Shown: positions 12,296 through 25,640 of the stretch, in pieces
Layout of the letters: every line of letters starts with the position of its first letter
Position numbering within the stretch: the stretch's first letter is position 1
Assembly (NCBI GenBank): GCA_023078555.1
Contig: CM041198.1
Location: 10,917,874-10,981,873 of the forward strand
Direction: 5' to 3'
Source: Ulva prolifera
Taxonomy: Eukaryota; Chlorophyta; Ulvophyceae; Ulvales; Ulvaceae
DNA length: 64,000 nt
Position numbers and translations under genes: made by a program
Notes under the pieces: generated by a model
Told to the model about the DNA's origin: nothing
The model's database searches: none
Seen by the model: the letters and a program-made list of their open reading frames with translations, nothing else

Positions 12296-15200
12296 ATGAC
12301 CGCTTGGCCAGCTTTTCGCCAGGTTCTGCCTGTATCATGGGCGTTACTGACCGTCTTTGCCTCTGCAAGTGCGGTTGCTGCTCGTGGAGTACAGACTCTA
12401 TTACATGTAAATCCCGATGCTGAAATCAATACAAGAATTCAACTTGATCTGGAGATGATTGATAGTTTTGGAAGCCCTGTTCCATGGGGTGACCTACACA
12501 TGCACCATGGCCGCAGGATGCATGTGTACGTGTTGCATGAGGTACGTGTGATTATTATGTCGACTGAAAATTTATGGCATGCATGAGATTGTGATGCAGG
12601 CCCGTCGATTGTCGTTACAAGCACTGCTTGTAGGACCTTGGACTCATCCAGCACATTCATCCAGATGACTTCAAAAACTTGACGGCAGTGTCCACTACAT
12701 TTTCAATATGGCTAACGTTACCCGTCCCAGGATCGTGGTTCCTACATGTGAGTTTTGTTATCCGCAGCAACCATAACACCCTTGGGGACGCGGTCTCGCA
12801 TGTGCACCAAGTGAACATTTCTGACAGTATGCTGCCACGGCAAAGAAAGAGTTCAGCACAAGCCGACAGGAAGCAACTCGAATTGAAGCATTCGTCGGTC
12901 ATGGCCTTTATAAAATTGCGAAGTATGCATGAAGCAGAGGGCATGTTGGATCTGACAGGTGTTCCAAAGGCATCTGCGCTGCAAGTGGGCATGCACCCTC
13001 CTGCTGGTGGCCTCTGGCGCGGTCAGTGCCAGCGCTTGCTTTTCGTCTTTGAATCTTCCCGCGGAGCGGCTGATGATGTGTATTTGGTGCCATTCCTAGG
13101 CGCGGCCATGCATGCATTCGTTGCCCAATACCCTGTCAATGGTGTATGGGCCAAAGACCTGATTCATGCACATGGAGTTCCAATGTCTTTGGAAGAGTCG
13201 CTGAGCTTGCAAGTGGAAAAAGCTGGCACTGATATGTGCAGTATGGATGTACACAGCATGGACAGCTCACAGATGACTGTTGAGGGAAGTGTCATCATGT
13301 ACGTCAGGTTTGCAGAGGCCGGACCATATGCAGTCTTTGTTCAGGTATATCTCCTCTCCCAAGGACAATGCTGGACGCAGTCTAGACTTGCTCATTTCCG
13401 AATTCGCTGTGGTGATCATTGCCAAATTGGCGCTCAGCAGGTGATTTTGCTTCAGGTCGCTATGGGTGATGACGTTCACGTAGCCAGGATTAATGTCGTG
13501 GTGCAAGATGTACTGCTTGACATGAAGCCCTTGCAGCCGGCTGTATCTGATAGAGGCGGTGTGGATCTGTCATTTTCGGCTGTGCAACCGGACGATGAAG
13601 TGAAGAAACTTTCTGTGGACCAGTATGTCCGACCAGGCAGAGATTCTCCGTGCATGACAATCATTAACACTGCGCTAACTTGGTTTGGCAGCATCTGCCT
13701 TTCAGCTTGCAAACCCGCTGAATCCGAGAAAACACTGAAGTGCCCTATTCCGTTCCCTGCACATGGTGCGCCTGCACAGGCAAACGCAGATTGCAAACTT
13801 GTCTGGGGCGTACAAGCTACCTTATCGAGACCACCGAAATAGCTTATATATCAGCACAACACTGACTGCAGGAGACTATCATATTTTTGTCAGCGGTGAT
13901 ATGGTGGTACCTACGTCAAAAAGTGAACGGAACATTCAGATTTATGCTCAACATCACATCACACTGAATCAGTCAAACGATGCAGAAATCGTTCAAACTG
14001 AACATGCTGCCAGAACTGTAAACTTACATCCTTCAAGGCAGGAAGAAGGTTTCGTTGGAGGGTATGTCAGCATTGAATCAGATGTGGCGAATGATGTAGA
14101 TGTTACAATGACAGCAAACCATGGCAAGACTGTGTATGCTGGTTCATGTGTGTTTCTTGAGCTATCCTATGGAAGTAGAAGTCAAACCGAGATGGTTGAG
14201 GTGCGACCTAGGGCTGATGCACTTCAATGAGGGGTGTCTGGGGAATCCGATATCACTTGCAATGACATTCACTGGCTGCCTTCCACTTTTGGACTTCCTT
14301 CTGTGCTGATGGTGATAATGTATTGCAGATTAGCACTTTGCAGCCATTCAGGAGGTCAGGTGCAAGGATGCTTGTGGTTTCTCCCAATCAGTCAGATGCA
14401 GAGCTGCTGCTGGCTCATAGCCTTAAAGCTTCTCTTTCACGTCCTTGGGACTCCCTGGGCAGCTCGATCGAGGATGACTCCGGTACAACCTTATGGAGTC
14501 CAGCCAACCCATGCATGGCAGGGCTCCAGAGAATCCAAACCCCTCGGGTGACAGGAGATCAGGGTGCGAGGGTCGGACAGTATTTTCGGTTCACATCACC
14601 TGGTATGCTTCCGACCTCGCCATAGCAGGCCATCGCCTGCCCGTTTCCATCAGCCTTAGTCCCTCAGCTGCTGCGAACAAGTGAAGACGCGCTGGCATGA
14701 TTACCTGTGTGTAGGTACGTACGTCATTCTTGGTCAGGCACAGGTCGGGGACAGTTCTTCTATCATCTCAAGACATAAGGTGACTGTCTGTGAATGGAAA
14801 TCCTCTGGTTCCTGGTCAGACGAATGCATGTGGAATGTACCTCCAACACAGAACTCTCACGCGATAGTCGAAGAAGGAATGAGTTTGCTCTTGGATACAG
14901 AGCCACCACAACTGTCGAGCCTAACAGTAAGCTCCAGCTGTTTTCGATTGTCTCCTTAGAGGAGTGCGTGCAGTTTCGAGTGTGTCTTTGCACGTGTGTT
15001 TTTGCACAGGGCGAAGTGAACGCATTCACAGTAATGATGGATCAGATTGCGTTCAGCTGCGCGTGCATTACAGGTTGCAGGAGATCTATTCGTTTCACCT
15101 GATCTGGCAAATGTACGATTAAGTGCCGGAACCGTTTCAATACACAAGAACGGGGCTCTGCAGCTGGGAACAAGGGAGGAACCGTTTGAAGGCACTTTCG

Positions 15201-18200
15201 AGTTGCAACTAAACAGCTCCCTACATGAGTTCGGACCTCATGCAGTTTCTTACCTTGATGTGTATGGCTCTTTGCAGCTTCTATCCAACAGAGTCGATGT
15301 CCCAGATGGGATTGTCAGGTCCTGGAAAGCAACTGATATCAAGGCAGAATCATTTGTGCTTGAAGGAAGCGAGCAATTGCCAGATTTTCAGGCTGGGACG
15401 CTGTTGGGCATTGTGTCATCACATGGAGAAGAGGTTGTGTCTGTGAGTTCGCACAGCAGACGTAAAGTCTCTTTGACGAGCCAGCTTGAAGTCGCACATG
15501 GGGCCAAAGCGATTGTCTACAAACTTTCACACAAGATCAAGATCACAGGGTCAGGCTCAGCTGCAGTTCGTATGTGGAATGGCCAACCGGATGCTGGGGG
15601 TTCTGTGGAAGAGAAACCAGCGGCCTTTCATCATCATCGTCGGCTGATGTACTCTCATACAGCTTTTGGATCTGCGTCTCCAGCGTCAACAGCGGTCCGC
15701 CAGAAGACCTCATGGATCTCAAGCTTTGCAACAGCATCTGTCATGCACCATAGCTCAAGGGCATTGTCGCAGGGTAGCTCATCCACAGACAAGATACAAT
15801 CAGATAGCGGTTACCAGGATACAAATATATATAAAAGCTCCCTGACGCAGCAGCAACTTGCTGGGAAGGTGACCCTCCATGGAGTCGAGATTTCAGGTGT
15901 TGGAGTTTCCACACGATCCGCAGTGCAAGCAGGCCTCAGCATGATAGACTACGCATGTCATGTGCGATGGCCTGAGATCCGCAAGTATGTCAGCCTCAAG
16001 AGCGTGTCGATGCATTCGCTGAAAGCTGGATGCGTTGAGTTCCAGGGGTGTACAGGAGGATTAGAGGTGCGTTGATGTGGCGCCAATGGGTTTGTGCCTT
16101 TGCAGCTTGTCTGAACTCGAACCTGTAAGGTGTTTCCGGGCACCTTGCGCAAGGCTGTCACATCAAAACAGGCAGCCAGCGCGTTTCTGTGACATGCCTT
16201 CTGGAAAACATGTACAATGGTTGCAGATTCAATCATCTCTATGTTTTGGCAGCAAGGGCGATGGATTCGTGTTCAAGCCACAGGATGTGCTGAACGCGCC
16301 GCGGTGGAGATTGGGGGTGGAAGATTCTATTGTGCATGTAAGCACTGATACAGGTCTTGTGCGCAGTAGTGAAAGCCGTAAGCGGCCGCCAGCTGCTCTG
16401 TTGGTCGGTAATGCAAGAGTGCCTACTGGCAGCATCACACATGTATGTCCGCCCTCGCATCCTGGAAACGGTCCATCCCGTCTGCTTCGATGCCTCAAAG
16501 GTTCTACTTGCCCCACATGTACCAAGAATGATCTATCGTTGTAGGTGTTGGCTCTTTCTGTTTCAGACAGCTTCTTCATTAATCCACATGGCCCTGCGGT
16601 CGTATGGACGCCTGCTGTGCCTGGTCAGCTCCAAAATTGTGAGGCGCGTGGCAATGCATCAGCTTCTGCCAAATTTTTTGCGTCTTGTGATCATCTTGCA
16701 GGAGGGCGTGGCTTGGAGCTGTCAAGTATTAATGAGACAGCGTTTGACCGATTGAACAACAATCCGGAAAATATACTGCAGCTCATCACGGCTGTCCCTA
16801 CAGATGACTCACCAGTCGAGATTGCTGGTGCTGCAGGAAAAGGCCTTGCACCCATGGCCCATTTGCATGTACATGTACCTCCTGAAGCATACAATATTGC
16901 TGTGGTGTTGGAAGAGGTGTGCCAGCTGGGACGGATCTCCCTGTGGCTTCCGTTTTTAGGCCATACCAGCTTCGCCATACTGTGATGGTGCTGTCAGCAA
17001 TGTCATGCATTTCTGTGAGCTTTTATACAATGCAATCTGGAGGTTTCTGACCACTTTGTATTCCAGATTCGTGGCAGTGACAAACTTTGGGCCACATTGA
17101 CATGGCCGACTGAAGCAGATCTGTGGTCGGACTTCGAGGATCATCAGCGGATTTTCACAGGCGGCATTCCATGCCTGCCCAGGACCACGGGATGCTCTGA
17201 AGTCCACAACTCATCGGCAAGAGCAGAGCAGTCAGGATTTTACGATGAAGCTGTTGATGGGCCATTAAAGCCCACAAGTAAAGAGCCAATTGAGTTCTTG
17301 CTTGCCACAAAAGGGGAGGGCGTGTATGGCATAGGCCTCACATCGTTTCAAGCTTCGAAAGCAGTCTCATCTCATGATGATCTGAAACATTTTCAGGCGA
17401 CCATCGCTGCTGAAGTACGGCGGTGCTCACCAGGTCACATCCCAGTTGCAGTGGAGTCTGCCACTTACCCTGAAACTGTCAGCTGGAGTTCTCATGGCAG
17501 CACCTGGTACAGTCAGTGTGTCGTGCCCACTCAGCTTTACCTGAATCAACCTTCCAGGGTGCGCATATGCTTGGTCCAACTTCTTTGTGCTATATGTCAA
17601 GAATTGAGCCTGGAGGTTACAGCGGGCGCTCTCTCCAGGGCTTTGTCCTCTCTGGAAGCACCATGGAGTATTTCCGTTTCGATTTGCCAGAAGGACTGCA
17701 CTCACTCTTTGTGATGGTCAAGATCTTGTACTCCGATGAGCCAGATGTGATGCTTGATTTTTATGCCACAAGGAACTTGCTGTGGACGAAACGAACACCC
17801 TACGAAACAGAGCAGGTCGCTGCACACCACCGTCCGGCTGTCCAAAAGGATGTCGACGCAAGCATTCACCTCCCATTTGAAGTCACAAACATCCTGGTAC
17901 GCAGACTTGCAAAGGGATCTGACATATGTCAGTCTCTGGCTGCCGTTCTGCATCAACCAGCGGTTTATAAACTATCCTCTATTGCAGGAGTACCCCCCGT
18001 GGGGAACATTCTACGGTGTTATCTCTCAAGGGGTTCGGAGCAGTGAAAGCAAAACTGAGGTCGAAGTCACAGTTGTAGCAACAGACGACATGAGGGCATA
18101 TCAGCTGCTCAAGTCTGGAAAGCATGGCATTGATACTGTGCTACGTTGTGCACAGCACACTGTTGCTCATCCAATCGTCGCTCCTGGGCACCAGATTTTG

Positions 18201-20761
18201 CAAATGCACGTCTTTCGCACAAGTGATGCATATTGTAATCTTGTCCGCATGAGGTGCACGTTCTGTTTCTATCCGCGGACTGATGCATGCAGGGAGCCCG
18301 CTGGTGCGAACGGAACTATGCACAAGAATTTTCTGGTCGAAGTCCCCACAGGTGCTCAACAGCTGCAGCTTACAGTCAAACCATCAGCGAACATCACGGT
18401 CCGTGCCAGCCACAGAAATTGGTCTCCATGGTCAGCCACATCAGAATCTGAGTTCGAGGTATGGACTTGTGGTCTGGTGCTATGTATAAGTTTCCTCTGG
18501 GATCACTTGCGCACTAGGACGGCATACAGGCCTTGGCTTTGGCTTTTCTAGTGCTTATGCTTGCAGAGCTCTACTGGGATGCTTGATCTGAGCGCTCATG
18601 AGCTTTATGGTCGATGGGGGACATGGTTCATGTCTGTGTCAATTGAGCCTGAGAGCCTGCCGGCGACTGGAGATATTGATGTGCATCTACGAATGGGAGA
18701 AGCAAATTGCCCTGGTGCCCCCATGTGCAGTGGCAGGGGGCTATGTGTGGATGATGCGTATGGCTCGCAGTTGTGCAAGTGTGAGCCTGGCTGGTATGGT
18801 CACCTTTGTGAGGTGAGGTCGCCTAGCTCGAACAGCCATGCTGCTTGCGCAATAGAGCATGGTTGGAGTCACCTACGTACTGGGTACTCCCACCTGCATC
18901 TCCAGTCAGCATAAACACCGGGTCGGCATATGCAGGTTTCAGCAGCAAGCATGCATGGTGGTGTTTACACGCATTTAGCTGATCAGTTACTCCTAGTTAT
19001 CGACAATTTGTTGGCAGAATCTTCATCCACCAATGCAGTCCATATGGAGCTTCATGCTCCACTGGAAACAGCCACAGCATCAAGTGGTGAATTGGCCGAG
19101 GTCTATGGGCAGTTGTTTGGTCCTAGCATCTGCCAATCCATTGCAGTTGAAGGATCTGATGCCATTCCTGACGACAGGAACGATCCAGCAACAGCACAAG
19201 GAACTGCACTAGATGTGACAGAGCCGAAAAATGTCGTTGGTTCTGAAGGTCAGCAGGCAGCATCGCAGCCATCTTCCTCCCCCTCATCTGAATTATCAAC
19301 ACATTCAAAAGACAAAGATACATCTTCTACGCCCAGCAAAAGTGGTGATGCTCCACAGTCCAGCCCTGGTAAAGATGCATACAGGCCTGGTACTGCTGCG
19401 CCGCCAGCAAGATCCCACTCAGAGATTACAGCAAATATTGATCCTTCCGTGAAGGCAGCACAAGCCTCCCACATAGTGTTGATTCTTCCAGGTATGGTTT
19501 GTGCTTCAATTGGATTTCAACAGCTCTCTCTGCCGCATCTGTAAGTAAGCAGAATTTGTGCCTTATAGGCGGCGTTCCTGACTTCCAGTATGGATCAGCT
19601 GTGGTTGGCTCAATGCCGACATTGCCAACGAGAACATCCACCAGAATTATACAGTCTGTAGTCCTGGTCACTGCATACTCAATGAAATTGCGGGGAGTCA
19701 TCGGGAGCAACATCGAAGTTCTCCTTTCGGCACTCTCAGCCGCTCTGACATCTCAAGTACGCCATGATGCTGGTGAAGGTCCACAGGTACATGTGGTGCC
19801 TGTATCCACTCTGTCACTCAGTGAAGAGCAGGCTGGCAACATAGCGAGGGTAGGCCGCCTGCTCCGTGGCAGTAGTGCTGCGGAACCAGGTTTTGATTTG
19901 ATGGCGGGGGTAATCATTTATGATTTCAGCGCAAGGCAGCAACCTGTTCTGGAAGACCGACTTGCGGATGCATCTTTTGTCACTGAGGTCTGGAAGGCAG
20001 TGAATAATCGTCTGGAGGGAACTGGCGCCAGCATCTTGAACCTGATGCCCGGCCTCATTGTCCCAAGCGTGATGCTGGATGTCAATTGCACAAGATCAGA
20101 AGCTTTCGATATGGACGCCACACAGTGGGCAGATACTGTGCGTACTGCAGCTGAGACACAAAGCCTGCAGCAGCCTGATGACGTCTGGGTATTTGTTTCT
20201 GGTTCAGCTGGTCTTGTGCCAGTTTCAGAGGACTTTCAGTCTGTTAAGCTGCGGAGGCAACGAGTCGTTCCATGGCATGCGTTACTTTTCTGGGGCGGTG
20301 CAACGCTGGCAGCTGCATCTGTTGCACTGGCTGTATACATGTCACTCTCACAGAATCGATGGCATCAGCCAAGAAATAAGATGTGGGAGGGCTACTCAGC
20401 TATAGGCGGCCCTGCCGTTGCTGTTGCTGAGGGCATCAGCTCGACGTCCAGTCCATTCAGTATGTCAGATCTATCCCCCATGTCCAGGAGCTCAGTCCGC
20501 ATTCGATTGGCGAGAAATTCTTCTGTGGTAGATTACTACAGGGTTGCGCCAGGATACGGTCAGCTCGCACCTGTTGAGCAGACCTGGTCTGACAGCACAG
20601 GGCAGGCGGCTTCTCTCATGCACCCGTTGGTTGTGTGTCGTCAAACAGATGACGAACTGCCAGAGTCCACGACGATGCCATCACTGCCATCTGGAGTCAG
20701 CTTTGACAGTCAACTGCGCAGCGTTGCAAGGTGTGGCTGTGCTGGTGCTTCCGACATATGA
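12296..20761 (+). CDS. large G8/EGF-containing type I membrane protein (many exons)
   Basis: Phase-consistent exons: 12296-12541, 12634-13344, 13456-13682, 13780-14200, 14329-14602, 14715-14926, 15074-16066, then an unresolved stretch to 16567-16916, 17067-17558, 17639-17896, 17988-18458, 18567-18812, 18936-19491, 19569-20761. It starts with a signal peptide (WALLTVFASASAVAA). Exons 1-3 hold MHVYVLHEDLGLIQHIHP and LVPFLGAAMHAF...HAHG, patterns I know from secreted bacterial beta-sandwich proteins. A G8 domain (MWNVPPTQN, MSLLLDTEPPQLSSLT, GALQLGTREEPFEGT) and a beta-helix-like part follow, as in fibrocystin-L. Then come a PPC-like sandwich (EYFRFDLPEGLHSLFVMV), a six-cysteine EGF module at 18709-18810, a Ser/Pro-rich stalk, a membrane-proximal domain, a transmembrane helix (FWGGATLAAASVALAVYM) and a tail of about 130 residues. 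It is likely a surface adhesion or matrix protein. The exon structure at 16.07-16.57 kb and the final exon are uncertain. Confidence 0.7.
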
Positions 20762-21008
20762 GGTGACGATGCAGACAGAACATCCGATTTCGATGCCAGC
20801 AGGAAATGTGTAGGACGTCCACAACAGGGACATCTTTGACACGCCAAATATCGACAGGGAGCTTGCATCAACCCAGCGCCGCACCCGGGCCTGAGCCAGA
20901 AACTACAGTAAAATCAGTCAGACATTCACGTGCGTCCAACTGAATTGGAGTGTGTGTGCATGCATTTGCACCACATCACACAGCTTTGGTATAGCGCTAG
21001 CTGGCTAG
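20762..21008. other. possible alternative last exon of the membrane protein
   Basis: After an AG at 20813-20814, a frame reads DVHNRDIFDTPNIDRELAST and stops at 20893. It might be an alternative cytoplasmic tail if an intron begins near 20728 (AAG|GTGTGG), but the phases do not agree, so it was not joined. Confidence 0.2.
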
Positions 21009-22067
21009 ATGAAACTGTTCATTAAGCAGGGCATGGGCATGCACACAATCAAGCCGCTGCTCTTGATTCGAGCCCAATGTGGCCATAAGACATTCACCTC
21101 GAGTGTGTCTGCAGTGTTCCAGCTGACTGGACGCCGTACAACACAAAATTGTGGTGCTGAGCTGCCTGATCTGCATGCATCATGCACACCCTCCACAGAC
21201 CACCTACCTGCTTACAAAGCATGGATGAAAGGTGAGGCACACTCGCTTGTGACCCACCGTCTCGGTGTCTCCACCGTGCCATGCCTATGTGAGGCTGTAG
21301 CGTCTTTGTGCTGAAGTATGACATGACAGCATGATGCAGGTGGTCTGAGTACCAAGCATGTTGACTGGCTCAGTGCGAGGCGTTGGTCTCTCCTGATGCG
21401 ATCCGGAGAGGCTTCATCCTTGAGTGAAGCCATTGATCTCAGCTTGAGCAGCATGAACTCAAGTGCATCCTCGGCATTGCCAGATTCAGGGCCAGGCGGA
21501 GCATCTGGGGCATTGCCGTCTAGCAAGCTGGCAGTCATCGCAGAATTGCCACATGGGACCGGAGCTAATGAAAGCGATGAGATGCATGCTCTGCAATGTG
21601 ACCTGCTAGAAGCGTTTCCGCGCGCGTCCCGACAGGCAAATGCAACCACTGCAGCAGTACACATACATGAAGAGGCAGAGGCAGCCAGTGGTGGTGGTCA
21701 ATCAGCCACAGAAGCTACATCTGCTCGAGATGTGTCGTCTGCCCCTGAGTCAAGATGGGATGTAGAAGAATCCACCGGGGACAAGGGATCACCCTCAACC
21801 GTGGATGTGCCATCTCAATGTGCTTCACAAGATGCACAGCTGCGAGAGGAGCTAGGCATTTGCAGGACTGGCAACATAGGGGTACCATGCATTTTACAAG
21901 CACGCACACACCAATGGGTAAGCGGTACGTCAGTTGGGGACACTGCGCCAGATTTGTCAACTGAGGAGACGCAGCCAACCCTCACTAGCTCATCACTAAC
22001 AGCACAGGAAGTGAGCACGGAGGCAGCACAGTCCCTACTAGGTTTGCGCATGAGACCCACTGATTGA
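21009..22067 (+). CDS. acidic Ser-rich low-complexity protein, unknown
   Basis: Proposed exons are 21009-21231 and 21340-22067 (phase 1 junction, GTGAGG donor and GCAG acceptor), giving 316 residues. The N-terminal 45 residues are basic and hydrophobic with few acids (MKLFIKQGMGMHTIKPLLL), possibly a targeting peptide. After the junction the frame reads LSTKHVDWLSARRWSLLMR, then about 220 residues rich in Ser, Ala, Glu and Thr with no fold I recognise. It could instead be an extension of the membrane-protein gene that ends 250 bp upstream, since the strand is the same. No function is proposed. Confidence 0.35.
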
Positions 22068-22714
22068 TTTAGCTGGGCGATATTGAGCAGATGGTGATTC
22101 TATGCGAAATTTATCTCCGGGTATTTACAACACGCTGTGATGCTCGAAGGTCTTGTATTGCAATTGATGGGTATTCTGAACAAGATGGCCCTGCAGGGCC
22201 GTGTCTCCAGAAGCTGCCTTGAGCCGCGGTGTCTGCCCCTTTATCTCGCATGGAGGATTGCACCACCGGCGGTCGCAGGCAATGCACAGGCACTAAGGAC
22301 AGCGCGGCATCCTTCATCTCGCTGATGCGATGTCGCAATAATGTTCTGTTGAACGTTATAGCGCCATATTGCCCTATGTGCGGTAACGAACAGAAAGAAC
22401 CAGAAACAGAACGTTGAATGGCCGTCGCTTCAGGGACGTGGGGTCACCTTGTGACGCTGAAGTTGCTCAGCTGTAGCAAGAACATTATGGTTATATCGAG
22501 GTAGCGCTATGCCTGACCGGGAGAAGGCGAGCATGCATCCCGGCAGATGATGTTTTCAAGACAACACAGTCCAACTACAGCCCTGCTGTTCACCTAACCT
22601 CTGAGCTGAGGCGATTAAAACGTCGCTACATATAAAACACGTCCGCATTTCTGCCGTCAGTGCGCGTGGTCAGGCTGACGCAGGTGTACAAAAACGAGCA
22701 CGCTGTGGCTCGCG
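22068..22714. other. intergenic, no gene recognised
   Basis: Presumably the 3' end of the upstream gene and the promoter of the next. A TATA-like TACATATAAAA lies at 22628-22638, about 80 bp before the proposed start of the following gene. Confidence 0.35.
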
Positions 22715-25262
22715 ATGCCACAGCCACCCATCAACCGACACCGCCTCGCAGGACTTACGCCAGTGCGCTCAGCGCCACGACGTCAATCACTGACTCAGAT
22801 GCCACTTCAAATGCTGTCGGTGATCCTGATCACACTACACCCTTTTGAAGTCCTTTCGTCCGCCGTGGCGTCGGGACCGCCAGATGTGGCGCAGGGGGCA
22901 GCCGCGGGCGTTATCCGCATAGATGCTCAGGATGAAGATACTGTTCTGTCCAATCTCTTAAATGAAGCCATGTCTTACATCTCAGGTGCTTTGCCTGCAT
23001 TGTCCTCCAGGCACCAGGCCCGCAGCAAACATGTGCTGCCTTCACGGCTGAGCAAACATGTGCATCCAGCTCTGCATTGGCCTTGACAATGTTCCAGGTT
23101 CCTCGCAAGACAATGGACCTGTGGGCAAAGCAGTCCTTGACAATGGGGATGAATTGCTTGCGAAGATGCGGAAGGAGCAGGATCGATTGAAGGAGAAAGC
23201 TCAGGAGGAGGCTGCAGCGAAGAAGGACCGCGAGGTTGCCCGTCAGGAGGCAATCGAAAAGGCCAAAGCCGAAGCAGAACAGAGAAAACTACAAGAGGAG
23301 GAGCGTAAGCGAGTGGAGGCTGCACGGAAGGCGGCAGAGGAGGAAGCCATGAAGAAGATCCGTGAGGAAGAGGCCGTGAAACGCACGCGTGAGGTCGAGG
23401 CACGGAAAGAAGCCGAGAGGCGTGAGAAGGAGGAACGTGAAATGCGCCTGCGCGCTGAGCGAGAGCGGTGCGGGCCTCCTCAACAATTCTTTTGGCAGCA
23501 TCGTGAGCACCACCGCAACGCTGCAGTTGTTAGTTCTGTGCTTGAAGTCCCGTGCATGGGTAGGTGAATCACCTTGCACGTGGTGATGCTGTGATGATGC
23601 TGCTGCAGACAGGAATCTGAGCGGCTCAGGCAGGTGGAGGGAGCACAGCGGCGGAGGGACCAGGTGCTTGCAGCTGCCGGCGGCGCCAGCATCGGTGTGG
23701 TTGTCAGCATTGCAGGGGAGGTACGCTTAGTCCGGTCAGACAGACACTGCCATGCAAGCATGATGGTACAAATGTATGGTAAGTCAGGGGTGAGGCATTT
23801 GCCATGCAATCACTCAGTGCCATGTGTAGTGCATGGGCACCTGTAGTTCAACATTCAACCATGGGCCTGCAGGTCTTTCGATCCATAGGAGGGCCGACCA
23901 TCATAGCAATGGCGTTGCGAACACCAGGTGTGCTCTGCACTGCTGCTGGTGGTGCCATTGTGTGGTTGAGTGGATTTGAAGGTGCCCTGGATCGCAGTGT
24001 GCATGGCATGCCATATCCAGCAGGAGCATGTTCACGGGCTGCAAATTCGGGGGTATGTGCACACCATGTGTTCGACTGTTCTGTAATTGGCGGCGGCAGA
24101 CTGCTGATATATACTTTGTCTCGATATGTACTTTGTCTCTTGCTATCAGCCTGCAAAGCCACTTTGCATGTGTGAAGGTGTGGTCGTCGGGAAGCAGTTT
24201 CGTGTCGTGGAGTGGGACATTCAGAACAGTCCAAGGGAGCCCGATGGCGCTTGTGTCACCATCAACATCCGTGCAACACAGCTCAATCCCAAGGGACTGC
24301 GAACAGAAATTTCAAAGGCCTACAGGCTAGACAGCTCAAAGCAAGTCAAGCAGTTTCGGCATTGTTTCGTGTTTGGCCCGATCATATTCTATGAACAGCT
24401 TGACAACCCACAGGCAATCAGCAAGCTCGAAGAAGGTGGTATCATCGTGTGGACACGGGTACCCCCTTCTATCTCCAGAAGAACCATGCCTAGATGGCCT
24501 GCAGCAAGCCATGCATATGTATCATGTGATGCACAGTATCCGTGTCCTGCACCTCATTCACGAATGTTCCATATGATGTTGCAGCCTGCTGGGTAGCTTT
24601 AAAACATCCTAGAATGCAGGTGTCTCCGTCCAGGTTGATTATGCCCAGTCGTAATGACCGCCTCCCGTCTCACACAGAGGCTGGTGTCAAAGTCGAGGCA
24701 ATCAGCACCCTTGCTGAGGAGTCCTCTTCAAACTACATCCGGCGTATTGCCGCTGCGACTGCATTGATCTGCCGTTGGAGCCGTGGCGATTTCAGAACAG
24801 ACATGGACATCAAAATCGTTCAGGTACGCAGAGTGCAAGCACTGCCCAAGAATAAAGTATGACAATGATGAAGAATTAGGTCCTAAAATGCCCATGCAGG
24901 AGGCACAAGATCTTGGTAATAGTGTGTCTGTGTCAGCTGTCAACGGAGTTGGGGACACAAATGCCCCGAGCGGCCCTCAGGAAGCCGTTGCCATATTGCC
25001 TGCACTGTCCTGTGATTGGCTGTTGACACACGGTCTTGAAGCAGATGTTGTGCACACTGCTGAAGTGCAGGCGCAGTTAAGACAGTTGGGAGCTGTCAGC
25101 CTGGAAGAGGAGGGACGAATCATTGCATGCGTTTTCAACTCGGACAGAGTTGTCCTAGATCTGTTTGAGGCTTTTGCCGACGCCAGTATTTTCCGATTTG
25201 TTGCATATTCACAGGCGTATGTAGGACGTGGCGTTAGTAGCAGCGGATATGATGACAGATGA
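22715..25262 (+). CDS. coiled-coil protein with hydrophobic middle, unknown function
   Basis: Seven proposed exons: 22715-22985, 23098-23467, 23609-23720, 23873-24052, 24150-24458, 24620-24823 and 24900-25262. Every phase matches, giving 602 residues. The N-terminus has a basic stretch followed by SVILITLHPF, possibly a signal or targeting region. Exons 2 and 3 encode a charged Glu/Lys/Arg coiled coil of about 110 residues (REEEAVKRTREVEARKEAER). Next come hydrophobic stretches (GASIGVVVSIAGE, GPTIIAMALR, CTAAGGAIVWLSGFEG) that could be one or two membrane passes. The C-terminal half is a mixed alpha/beta region (GKQFRVVEWDIQN, VTINIRATQLNPKGL, GIIVWTRV). I recognise no family. The start is the first ATG in frame; an upstream exon is possible. 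Confidence 0.5.
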
Positions 25263-25517
25263 CTCTCAGTGTTGTACAAGCTTCCATGAACATGTCCAGA
25301 ACACCGTCTCGAATGAAGAGGTTCAACACCAGAGTCCAGCGTTACAAGGACCAATTTATATGTGAGGCCCGGCACATGGGCATGTTTTTATGCGGTGCAG
25401 GGGTAAAAGGGGTTTTCAATTTCCGTAGCCTCGGAACTCCTGCCCAGCGTTGCGCGCGACAACACGGGATCTGTAAACATCAGCGTTGCGCGTGACAACA
25501 CCGAGCGCGCGTCAATT

Positions 25518-25640
25518 TGCGGTCAGCAAAATGCTATTGGGGCCATTCAACAAACACATCAGTCTAAGTAGTATCAAAGGTGGGCAGGCGCTGAACAAGC
25601 TGCGCACCAGCAAGCACAAGCTGCATGTGCATGTATGCAT
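25518..25640 (+). repeat. dispersed repeat R3, copy 2
   Basis: Same-strand match to 2815-2935, including TATCAAAGGTGGGCAG and TGCATGTGCATGTATG. It lies 0.26 kb after the end of the coiled-coil gene. Confidence 0.5.

Noticed and set aside
13345-13455. Reading straight through this segment as coding
   Set aside because: It is a multiple of three without stops, but it has GTATAT...TTCAG ends and removal restores the domain pattern FVQ-VAMGDDVHVARI. Treated as an intron.
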